Assembly (NCBI GenBank): GCA_021613535.1
Contig: CP075494.1
Coordinates: forward strand, 12,834,001 to 12,898,000
DNA length: 64,000 nt
From: Adineta vaga
Lineage: Eukaryota; Rotifera
Direction of reading: 5' to 3'
In this document: piece by piece, positions 1 to 10,578 of the stretch
Numbering within the stretch: the first letter of the stretch is position 1
How the letters are laid out: each line of letters begins with the position of its first letter
Made by a program: the position numbers and the translations under genes
Notes under the pieces: model-generated
What the model was told of the DNA's origin: nothing
The model's database searches: none
Seen by the model: only the letters and a program-made list of their open reading frames with translations

Positions 1-774
1 ATTTCAGCAATGATAATAAAGATTCTACTTGTTTTTGTTCTTTTGATTTGTAGAATGGATATATCATATACTTATAACAAAAGCATCAAATTTTGCAAAT
101 AAGAGAATGATTAAATACAAATCTCGTTGTGGTTTATCAGTTGTTCTAACTGAACAACAATTTAAATGTTGTTGTTATTGACATTTACTGATGTGTAGAT
201 CTTGTATTGTTTGTAGATACATAGAAATCTGTTGTAAATTCTCCGTTCATTAATCATCTCATTTAATTACGAATCAGTTATGGATCTAGAATATATATGC
301 ATGTGTATTTTCAATATTTCATAAATAATTTTTAATAAATTATGGAATTTATTGAATAATGATATAATTTTTTGTAAAAATCCATCCTTTTAATAGATAA
401 GGTCTAAATCTTAATGCTTCGCGCGTATTTGTACTCAACTGTTCACACCTGTTAGAAATCTTTAATAATATTCTTTTTTCTCAATACTTCCATATCATTA
501 ATGAAATACGAAAACTTTTTTTTCGTTAATATGATCGGTTGTTCTTATAGAAAATGAATATCGCAGTAAGTACAAGAATATTATTCCATTGTTACATAAA
601 TATTGTCAACAGTAGAATTTACTTCTTTGAATACAAGAATAAGTTGCAATTCAACAGTATTCACCGGGCATGGAAAAGATGCAACGATTGTTGATGATTC
701 TATTACTCGACTATTATTCATTGTTGAATCTATAATAAAAATAAATAAATATAACTTTTGTCTATATGATTATT
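1..774. other. AT-rich intergenic segment
   Basis: I see no gene here. A short open frame at 603-815 lacks an ATG start and resembles no family. The stretch lies downstream of the pentapeptide gene, which ends at 775 on the minus strand, so part of it may be that gene's 3' flank. Confidence 0.5.
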
Positions 775-2640
775 TCACTTACGTTCTTGACCAGTCTCCT
801 CATTATTTGAATTGAAAAAGTGTATATTCAGATAAACAGGTGGATCCAATAGATTGAAAAGTCCATCTGATGTTTTCCCTTGCATTTCGATATAAACTTT
901 ACTTCGTCCCTGTTCAATCAATCGTTCATAATGACGTATATCAACTCGTTGTTGCAATGTTGCATTGCGTTGTCTTCCTTCAAATAAACAATTTGCACTC
1001 GAGGCAACTTCCACTGTGAAAACATCTCCACTATTGATCCAAAAAGGTGTTGTTCTATTCGTTCCTACACATTGTGCATCACTGTTATTGACTAAATTTT
1101 TATTTCTTCCACGTGATCCATCAGGTAAGATTGTATTAGCAATGGATAAAGCTACGTCAAGTTGTCCTTGACTAATACCTGTACCAATTAGTTTTGCATC
1201 AGTAAAATCAACATTTTGAACATTAGCATTTTCAAAATTTGTTCCAGCTAAGAATGCATTTCGAAACGATGAACTGCTCAAATCTGCCCATAAAAATACA
1301 CAATTTGATAGATAACTATTTGAAAAATCTGTTTGAATTGCTTTAACGCTATAGAAATTTGCTGATCGAGCTGAAATATTATTCATTTGAGCTCGAGACA
1401 GATCAGCGGATGAAAAATCAGTCGTTGATAATTCCGAACGTGAAAAACTCGCTTCGATCGCAACAGAGTATTGAAATCTTGTTGATCCAAAGTCTGAGTT
1501 CGTCAATTGTGCGTGAGTTAAATTCGCATTTTCAAATAGAGCATTTTGCATTTTAACGTTCATAAAATTGCTTTCGGTAGCACTTGCATAACGAAAATTT
1601 GTCATAGTTAATGTTGCACGCGAGAAATCTGCGTGAGTAACATCTGATTGATGAAATGAAGCACCGAGCAAATTACTCGAACTAAAATTTGATTTTCTCA
1701 ATAAAATTTGTTGAAATGAAGCATTTATTAACGTTGTTGATGGTAATATAAGTTGATTATAATCAAGTCGAATACCACCTAGAGAAAAAAGAAGAAGATT
1801 TGAACATAAAATTTAAAATAGTTCTTTAAATTTACTTTGAGTAGAATCACTAGTAACATCATCAAGATCGAGTTCTTTCAAAAGGACACCTTGTAAATCT
1901 AACGGTGGATTATCCGAACGTTCGCCATGTATATATTTCATTTTATATAAGAAACTAATTAATGATGATTTATGTTGAGGATCTAGACGAGAAATTAGTG
2001 AATCAATTTTCAATCGAAGGATTGAATCATTTATTGATTGTTTTGCTTGAGCAACTTCTTCAATAAAAGTAGATAATAGATTTGAATTTTCTCGACTAAG
2101 ATCTTCTTTTCGATGTTCTGCAGAAATTCGTCGATCTTCTAATAAGATTTGAATACGACGTTCTTCAATTTGTAAATGTTGTCGTAATTGTTCCATAGCT
2201 AATGATAAATCTTGTTGACGTTGTTCACGTTGAATTAAACGATCTTCAAGACGATGTTTTTCAACGAAATCTTCTTGACGTGTTATACGTTTATTTTCGT
2301 CTCCAGATCGTTCTTCATGTATTACACGAGTCAAATTCTCGGTATATTCACGTTGTAATCGTGCTATATTTTCATTTGATTCACGTTGTAATTGAGCGAT
2401 CTTTTCATTCGATGCACGTAAATCAACTGTTGTTGTCGCTGTCGTTGTCGATGAACGTGGAACAACGGCAAGAACGATAAGAATTGCAGCAAGTAATAAA
2501 GCAATGAAGAAGCTAAGAAGAACTTTCAAAATATCCAATGTACGAGATGATTTGGATATCGGAGCAGACGATGGTGGTGGAGTAGCCATAGTCCATTGAA
2601 CAGCAGAAGGATCAATAAATGGTGGAGAAGATACAGACAT
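775..2640 (-). CDS. Membrane-anchored coiled-coil protein with pentapeptide repeats
   Basis: Two exons, 2640-1836 and 1778-775, with a 57-base intron, encode about 602 residues. The frame stays open across the junction. The protein starts with a Pro/Ser-rich segment, then one hydrophobic helix at about residues 38-60. A long charged Gln/Glu/Arg-rich coiled coil follows at about 75-200. The second exon holds roughly 290-470 of pentapeptide repeats, with Leu/Phe at the centre of each five-residue turn and Ala/Ser/Asn/Asp before it. These repeats fold as a right-handed quadrilateral beta-helix. A non-repeat tail of about 120 residues closes the protein. Pentapeptide repeats are mainly bacterial, and their job here is unknown. 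The order suggests a type II membrane protein with a coiled-coil stalk and a beta-helix head. It may have been acquired and then gained an intron, but that is inference. Confidence 0.8.
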
Positions 2641-3536
2641 AATTCGATTAGAAATAATTTGATGTGATTAGCTTTCTTTCACTCTAGATTTTTCATCTGT
2701 TTTTATGTCAATATTTCTCAAGCTTTATATTTCAATATGAAAACAAAGCTATTATATTTCTTAAAATCCTGTGACAAATTTTGTTTGAAAACTTAACTTC
2801 TCTATTCATGACAATGGTTCTGAAATTCAGTAATTAGATATTCAACCTGAAAATAAATATTGAATGTTGTTTCAAAGGATAAAGTTCGAAATCTTGATTT
2901 TAATCAGTATTAAATCGCAGTATATATCAACAGATTCTTTTTTCTAGGTCTACTTATGTTTAAAGTACGATAACCAGTTTCACAATCTATCGCAGACAGT
3001 TCATACGATACATCAAGTTTTCATGAAAAACAAGAATATACATGTTAGACTACAATCAATATAGGTTCGAATTATATATGAAAGGGTATTTTAATACTTA
3101 ATTGAAATACAATATAAATGGTTAGGCATATGAAATGCTTCGATATTTTTATGAGCATAACCGTCAAGGTCTAATTTGTTCTTTGGTCACATTTTCTTTG
3201 TATAATGTTAATTATCATGTGACGTGACTTTTTACGCGAAAAAAAAAGCATGATTGATTTTCATTGGAAGAAAATCTCGTGTTCAGACGATGATTTTCAA
3301 TTGTAAACTTTTCTTTTTAATCAAATCATATTTCAAAATTAGTCAGTTTTTTTTCGAGAAGTGATTGAAGGGCATGTCATAGGCAAACGTTTCGACATTG
3401 CCTATCAAGACATAGTTAACAATTGTTCAAGAGAGCAGTTTATAATGATTGTCTTTTTGAATAAAAGTGTTCTTTTATCTTGATTCTTTTTCTCAGATAT
3501 TCGAAACCTTTGAATTTCATTGTATGTTGTACGTCT

Positions 3537-3561
3537 TTCTTCTTCTTCTTCTTCTTCTTCT
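3537..3561. repeat. CTT trinucleotide microsatellite
   Basis: About eight perfect TTC/CTT units lie in the upstream region between two divergent genes. It is a simple repeat, and it gives a misleading poly-Ser reading on the plus strand. Confidence 0.9.
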
Positions 3562-4035
3562 TGTTTCAACGACATTCAAATGCTTCGGACTACTAGTCAT
3601 CATTGTAATGAGCATTCTTTCGTTGATCTGTTTGGAGACAGATTAAGAAAAAAATGTTTGTTTCTTTCTTCGATCTATATTTATTTAATAAACTCGTCTG
3701 TCCTATCGCTTGTTTCATTGATACTACTTTGTTTTGAAAGAAATAAGATATTGCATCATCGATGGATTAAAAGAAGGTCAGATGTTGTTGAGGCGGAGCT
3801 GTTTATGATCGTATGTGAGATATTCATAGAACAATATCGTTTTCGCTTCTCTTTTTCTACCGTAATGTTTAAATTGTTCTGTACACGGTAAGTGTAGAGG
3901 TTACGCTCTTTGAATGAAGAATAACAGAACAAAATCAAGGATAGAATCTATTCTCTTTTTTTCTCTTTGCTCTTGTAGTAATCATATGGGTGATTTTATA
4001 GTATATAGACTATGTCTAGTTGATTATAATGATTG

Positions 4036-4067
4036 ACAAAAAGAGAGAGAGAGAGAGAGAGAGAGAA
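4036..4067. repeat. GA dinucleotide microsatellite
   Basis: An uninterrupted GA run lies about 350 bases upstream of the Cas-family start codon. I assign no function. Confidence 0.9.
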
Positions 4068-4418
4068 TAGAATAAGTTATGTAGTCTTTTCAATACTTTG
4101 AAAAAGAAGGATATTGATGAACTGTTCATTTCTTTTTTTTCTCTCAAGGGAAATTTCATAGAAAAAGAATTGAGTTTTTTATGTAAATAAAATTATCAAT
4201 TCACGGTATAAGTTCAATTCCTTTTTTTTTCTCTTCTTCTGATTTACATAAAATCTCTAGTTTTGTATTATTTATTCTATTATTGCAAATACACCTTGAA
4301 CGATAAGATCTTTTTCTTTCTTTATACGATTGAACTGATGAAAAATCTGTCAGTTTTATAATGAAGTTCTCTTTCTTTTGTATTCGAAATGAAAACACAT
4401 TTGAGTCTTTTTTAGAAT

Positions 4419-5931
4419 ATGCAGTTAGCTGTAGCACTCTATAACAATGATGTCGATGATGAAGATGAACTTGAATTCCGTAAAGGTGATATATTAACTG
4501 TACTAATTGAAAATCCTAATGGATTTGATGGTTGGTGGTTATGTAAACATAAGAATAAATATGGTTTATGTCCTGAAAACCGCTTGAAATTAGTTCAAAA
4601 TTCAACATCTTCATCTACAGAACCGAATGATTTCGTACAATATTATTCTCGTTTATCAACTCTATCCGTAAGTTTAAAGTTCATTCAGTAAAATATAGAA
4701 ATACATCAATATTCAATATGTTATCAGATGTACGATAGTTTATATAATCAACAGGCAAGCGATGCATCATCAAATCATGATTATGATAATCAAGAAAAAT
4801 CAGGTTAGTTGTTCTGTAAAAAGTAAAGCTTTAATACTGAGGATTACTTTATAGATTTTATATCCGATATGAAATCATTTGATTCTTCACCTGAAACTTC
4901 ATCACGATCATCCGGTATTTATTCCGCAAATGATCCTCATTTTTCATCCTCATCATCAATTGATTTTTATACAACAACCACTTCCAATGAAACTCTATCT
5001 TTGTGTAAGTTCTTTTATGAATGAAATTAACAAGAAAAAAAGACGATTTGTCTCTCTAGTCGATCTTACTCAATTACAAACTTCCTTTAAACAACTCTCA
5101 ATTCGTTCGTTATTACTCGATAAATATCGTCAACTAATTTCTAAAACAAATACGGAATCTATGATCAATTCTTTCATCACTGAATGTTATTTATTTCTTC
5201 AAAATTACGGTTGTCTATTAGATCGTCATACCTATCGTTCAATTAAAGAAACATTTCTCTATGAAATTGAACATAAGAAAAAACGCGTTATTCAATCATC
5301 AACAAAAATCATTCAATTGATCAAATTAACTATCGAATTACGATTAAATGAAAGAACACAACCATCTTCATCGATATCCAATGATGTGTTTAAAAAACTT
5401 CATCTTGAGCCGATTGAAGAAATGACAACATCGTTATTAACAACACAATTCTATCGAAATCATGGGAATAAAACTTCTCAAACTTTAAGTTCAGATTTTT
5501 TAACACCTGCCTCTTCCTATAAAAGTATCAATCAAGATGATCAATCTTCTACATCGAATCCATTAATAAAATGTTATTATCGACATATAAATGAGCAAAT
5601 TGATTCGATTCTTAAACGTTATTCACACTTATTAGAAAATGAACAAAGCACTTCATTAGTTGTTCGTGAAGGTAAAGGACTTGTCGTTGCAGGTCATAAA
5701 CTTATATTTGTACTTGAAACACTTCATGAACATATACAACAAATACAAACACCATTAATTTCTTTAACCACAAAATTATGTCAATCATTAACAAATTCCA
5801 TTCAATTACTTAAACAAATCAGTCAACATAATTGTACAAATCTTTCGAAACTTCTTATTCGATTTAAACAAGATATACAAATGATTATCGATATAGTCAA
5901 AAAAATACAACAAAATTGTACCTTATCATAA
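4419..5931 (+). CDS. Cas-family (p130Cas/BCAR1-NEDD9-like) SH3 adaptor
   Basis: Four exons, 4419-4667, 4728-4803, 4855-5004 and 5060-5931, give about 448 residues. Residues 1-60 are an SH3 domain with the hallmarks of the Cas family: an ALY motif near the start, FRKGDILTVL, a double Trp (GWWLC) and a closing ENRLKL. A short Ser/Tyr-rich linker follows with one MYDS site near residue 84. The C-terminal 270 or so residues are helical, as in the Ser-rich bundle and FAT-like C-terminal domain of Cas proteins. These adaptors sit at focal adhesions and link FAK and Src kinases to Crk. The tyrosine-rich substrate domain is much shorter than in vertebrates, where family members are about 560-870 residues, so Crk docking may be reduced. 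The start ATG lies three bases after a pyrimidine-AG. Confidence 0.82.
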
Positions 5932-6207
5932 AAGACTCATTATAATTATTTCTAGTCAAGTGTGAACACAAAAGAAAAAACGAACATAGAAACAAAAATT
6001 CTCAAGTTGATTGTCATCTGATTTGTTTATATGTCATATAGTTATGGTTTCAATGATTTCTCTTTTATTCTTCTCTCTTTGTGCCTTGTGGTGTTTTCTT
6101 ACGTTTAAAAAATGTTTTGTGCTTGTTTAGTAAACAGAAAAGAAAAGAAATGAGAGAGAAAAACTGCTTTGGTTACTAACCATTATCGAGTTTTTTGAGT
6201 TGTGCAT

Positions 6208-7346
6208 ATGCAGTCGTCGAATGAAAAACTTCGAAGTTTGATGATACAATTGCATAATCGAACTGATGCAGCAAAATTAGCGTTTGATGAAGCCGTTGAA
6301 GAACTTGAACGACAACGATCTGAAAATGATCGACGATATCAAACGAAACGAGATCAATTAAGAGAAGAACGACGATTATGGGATGAAGAAAGAGCAGCAT
6401 TGGAAAAATTAGTTTCATCAGCAAGTTCAATTGTAAATTTAAATGTTGGAGGAGAAAAGATAAGTACAACAAGACATACATTAACTCAACCCGAAGGATC
6501 TCTATTAGCTGCGATGTTTTCAGGAAAATTAGATCATAAATTAACAAAAGATTCAACTGGATGCATATTTCTTGATTATGATCCAGCTGTAAGTATAGTT
6601 ATTGTTTCATTTTCAAATGAAATACTTGTTTTCTTTAGTTATTTAAATGTCTTTTAAATCAACTTCGTACATGGTCAGATCCAGGAGTAAAACGTGTGAT
6701 TCGTCCACCTGCTGGACATGAACAAGCATTTTTTGATTTACTTTACTTATTAAAAATTGATGAACGATTTATTGATCGTGATCGAAGTGCTATTACTGGT
6801 AGTACGACTATTCCTTCTCCGACTCCCTGGCAGCCAGACGCACCACGGTCACGTCAATCAGACAAAGAACCACTTCGCTTTTGGACACTTGAAAATTCAG
6901 AAGTACAATTGAGTGAAAATGATCGACGTTGCGAAAACTTTAGCCGAGGACTTTATCAATGTATATTCGGTTCGCAAACTTATTCGAAAGGTACATATCG
7001 TGTTCGGTTAAGATTAGAAGAAGGTACGGCAAACGTCTTAATGGGTATTTGTTCGTACAGTAAAACGCTTGCAGGTCCAGTTCATTATAATACACCTTCA
7101 GCCCATGGATGGTTTGTTCATGGATATATCGTTATTAATGGCCGAGAACCTCAACCTGGTTGGCCACAAGTGAATGTAAATGATATTTTAGAATTAAAAA
7201 TTAATTGTGATGAACAAATGTTAAGTATTTATAATGAACGAAGTGGAGCAAAAAGCAGTATGGAAGTTAGTCTGTATGAAGCACCACTTCCATGGTGTCT
7301 TCTTATTCTTTTCAATCTGGAACATAGTCGAGTGTCTATTGTCTGA
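6208..7346 (+). CDS. BTB/POZ (KCTD-type) protein with SPRY-like C-terminal domain
   Basis: Two exons, 6208-6588 and 6639-7346, give about 362 residues. I start at the ATG at 6208; the codon two before it is GTG and not a eukaryotic start. Residues 8-68 form a charged coiled coil. A T1-type BTB domain follows at about 72-165, seen in IVNLNVGGEKISTTRHTL and the later LLNQLR and LLYLLKIDERF. The last 160 or so residues have many aromatic and Gly positions in a beta-rich pattern, including GTYRVRLRLEEG and HGWFVHGYIVINGREP, and look SPRY/B30.2-like. T1-type BTB proteins often tetramerise or bridge to Cullin-3. The gene starts 276 bases after the Cas-family gene on the same strand and ends 130 bases before a convergent protease gene. 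Confidence 0.75.
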
Positions 7347-7476
7347 ATTATGATCATTAATTATATCTTTCATTTTTTTTACAAGAAATAAGAATCTATT
7401 TTTTCAATATATAAAATGTCTAGTCTTTAGTAAGGAATTAGGTATTTCATACAAGAATACATATTTATTTATTTTA

Positions 7477-8505
7477 CTAAAAAGAGCGAATGAAAACAAT
7501 ACATGCAAATAGTCCAAGATAAAAGATATTTGACATGTTGTTCATATGACCACTATTTTCTCCCACAGTTACAACACCATCTGTGCCAACAATCGATTTA
7601 ATCCAATTGTCATATGCAGTTACTCGAGTATATATACCAGCATAATCACTTAACCCACATCCTCGACCGTAGGATGTGATACCAGCTAACATCCATTGTT
7701 GATATACTTCGGAATAGAACATCAATGGACCTCCCGAATCACCTTGACATGTATCTATAAACAAAATCAGTAAATATAATTGTGATAGACTTAGAAATAA
7801 GAAAGAGAACTATTTACCTTTGCCTCCACCATTAACAGCAGCACAAAATTGTAGATTCGTATTTTTAATCGAATTACTACATTTTCGTTCTTGATTTCCA
7901 ACGGCATTAACGGTGACTTGTTGAAGAACATTTGATGCAACACCACCCGTCGTTGTATGTCCCCAACCGATAGCTACAAGTTTTGATTTTGTCCATGGAA
8001 AACTTGTTCCATCGATACCACTCAAAGATGGAAGACAGAGTTTTGCAATATTTTTATTTCCAAATGATATCGATTTTTTCAATTTAAGAATAGCAATATC
8101 ATTTTCTTTAGTGTATGCATTGTATTGTGGATGCATATAAATTTTTGATACAATTATTCGTTGTCCTTCATTATCATAAAGACTATCTGTACCAACGGCT
8201 ACCGTTAATTCTGTACTGGAGAGATAAACACCATCAACACAATGTGCAGCTGTAAGTATATAATGTGAAGAGAGAATTGATCCACCACAAAAATGTCTAG
8301 TAGATTGTCTACGTATTGAAACAGCCCAACCCCAACTATGACTAACAGCTGGTTCACCACCAACTATGCGAGCATTAATATTTACTTTAGATTGTGAACA
8401 ACCACATGGAGCTGTTGTATTGCATGAATACATAGTTCCTTGAACTGTATATTCGGTAAGAAAAATGCATCCAATGAGTAATATGAATTCATATAAACGA
8501 AACAT
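7477..8505 (-). CDS. Secreted trypsin-like serine protease (S1A), copy 1
   Basis: Two exons, 8505-7818 and 7754-7477, encode about 321 residues. A signal peptide covers about the first 22. A Cys-rich propeptide precedes the activation site, where Arg46 is followed by IVGG. The catalytic triad is complete: His88 in LTAAHC, Asp136 in ENDIAIL and Ser236 in CQGDSGGP. Asp230, six residues before the serine and coded across the splice junction, predicts trypsin cleavage after Lys/Arg. The tail is hydrophobic and may act as a membrane or GPI-type anchor. The first exon is 688 bases, exactly as in the neighbouring copy, so the two are tandem duplicates. A digestive or extracellular processing role is likely but not shown. 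Confidence 0.92.
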
Positions 8506-8861
8506 GATGTTGTATGATCTGCTCGAGATATTCGCTACATTTATATACTCGTGAGGATAAGAGTTTATTTCGAAGAAATGTGGACGTCATAAGAATAATA
8601 AATACTGTCACATCGTTTGTTTTGGTTATTCACCTAGTTACACGATATTTATTCTTATCAACAAGACGTCAGCGCTTGAGTGGAGCGTGGTAAAGAAGTA
8701 TTTTTCATAGTCAGATGAAAATATTATACTATCTTTATCTTACATATTCATCGTTTTGAAGAAAAAATACATTTAGTTAAGTTTGGTCAGATCAAACTAA
8801 TTGTTATATATATATATAAAAGAAACAATTTTCAAATTAACAAACAAACCAAACTCATCTT
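8506..8861. other. Spacer between tandem protease genes
   Basis: This is the 5' flank of protease copy 1 and the 3' flank of copy 2. It holds a short TA run near 8806-8818. I see nothing coding. Confidence 0.5.
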
Positions 8862-9882
8862 TCAATATTTAATTAATAAAATCAAAAATAAAACTGTTGC
8901 TCCCATGAAGAATTTGTTTGGTATCATATTCATCTTTGCATTGTTTACATCAATTGTAATAATAGCATCTTTTTCTGTAATTGATTTAATCCAATCAATA
9001 TACATACTAATTCGAGTATAAACACCAGCATAAAAACTTACTGCACATCCATGACCATACGATGTGATACCAACAATGAGCCATCGTTGATATAATTCGG
9101 AATAGTACATAATCGGTCCCCCAGAATCTCCTTCGCATGTATCTATATCAAAGAAATTCTATTCTATTCTATTTTGATAACTACAAATAATTACCTTTGC
9201 CACCTCCGGAAACAGCTGCACAAAATTGTAAAGTAATATTGTTAATTGAATTACGACATTTTGTTTCTTGATGATCGATAGCTTGAAGTGTAACTTGTCG
9301 GAGAACATTCGATAAATTACCATTCATTGTGGTATATCCCCAACCAATAGCTACGAGCAATGAATTTATTCGAGGAAATTCAGTTAATATTGATGTACTC
9401 ATTGATGGAAGACATATTTTAGCAATACTCTGATTGCGAAAAACAATCGGTGTTTTCAATTTTAAGATAGCAATATCATTTTCATTCGTTTTTGATGTCC
9501 AATGGGGATGAAGGAATATTTCGTCAACTGCAATTCTTTGTCCATCATTATCAGTCAATGTATCGGTACCTACAGCAACTTTTAAATCATAATTCACAAT
9601 ATCAGGATCATCAACACAATGTGCTGCAGTAAGAATATACATTGGAGAAAGAATTGTTCCACCACAAAAATGTATTTCAGTCAAAACACGTAAGGAAACA
9701 GCCCAACCCCAACTGCGATTAATGGCTGGTTCTCCACCAACAATACGTGAATTAATAAGAGCATTGTATTGTGAACAACCACATGATGTCGAAGCATTGC
9801 AAGCGAATTCTGTAGATTCTACTAAATGTTGATTCCACAATAAACAGATCAGAAGAATGAAAAGTCTCACTTGTATAATCAT
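8862..9882 (-). CDS. Secreted trypsin-like serine protease (S1A), copy 2
   Basis: Two exons, 9882-9195 and 9142-8862, encode about 322 residues. The architecture matches copy 1: signal peptide, CGCSQ propeptide motif, IVGG activation site, His88, Asp136, Ser236 and an Asp six residues before the serine. The splice phase and first-exon length are identical to copy 1. The sequences differ at many surface positions and in the second exon, where this copy has CEGDSGGP instead of CQGDSGGP. The C-terminus again ends in a hydrophobic stretch. The pair arose by tandem duplication and has since diverged; both look intact. Confidence 0.92.
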
Positions 9883-10578
9883 AATATATTCTTGTTTTGA
9901 ATTTTGATAACGATAATTCCACGAATATCTTATGTTTTGTTATTTCTTATCATGATACTGATGTTTTGTCGATATATACCGTTATCTCGATGCAAACAAA
10001 CTTATTCTAACAAAATACTATACAAATTCGAAAGTTAAGTTTATTCATGTATGAAATGATTTTCATCTATTGTAAATTATCAGATAGATCAATTATCAAC
10101 AAGACAGATTTAAAAGAGTTCATTATTGTATTAACAATTTGTTGCGAATGAAAGAATTCTTACAATTTATACATTTGATATCTATATCGCAAGTGTCATA
10201 GATGTTTTGAACATTCTCATCTTCAGGGAAAGACACAAGATCTACGAATTGTGAGCACGTTGTGTTCAAAATACCAATAGAATGGGAAAAGATCGTCGTA
10301 TCATACATCATACAGTCAGTAATGACCAATAGTGCCCTCTACCATGTCCATTAATGTGTACAACTGATTGTATATATTTGAACGTTAAAAAATAAATGAA
10401 TATAAATAAGTCAATCGATAGTTACGTTTTATTCAACAAGACATTCAATTTTATCTGAAAATCGAAATATAGTGACAGCTGTGTGTAATCTGATTGGCTG
10501 GTATATGTGGCAATATGAATTCGATGCATCAATATTCGATATTACTCACGTCATTTGTTCGCCTTTATTCTTCAAAAA
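9883..10578. other. Intergenic region between divergent protease and dynactin genes
   Basis: It should contain the promoters of protease copy 2 (minus) and DCTN1 (plus). A minus-strand open frame at 10123-10329 has no recognisable domain and I do not call it. Confidence 0.5.

Larger units (their letters stand above)
2641..4418. other. Intergenic region between divergent genes
   Basis: This region separates the minus-strand pentapeptide gene from the plus-strand Cas-family gene, so it should hold both promoters. It contains a CTT-repeat run near 3537-3561 and a GA run near 4036-4067. The open frames across 3520-3938 and 4201-4437 have pyrimidine-tract composition and no recognisable domain. 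Confidence 0.5.

Noticed and set aside
3520-3938. Open frames on both strands around a CTT run
   Set aside because: Low-complexity composition from pyrimidine repeats, no domain and no splice-supported model.
6202-6207. GTG start two codons upstream of the BTB protein ATG
   Set aside because: GTG is not a normal nuclear eukaryotic start. The same reasoning moves the starts of the flippase, spectrin, xylose isomerase and B-box genes to ATG.
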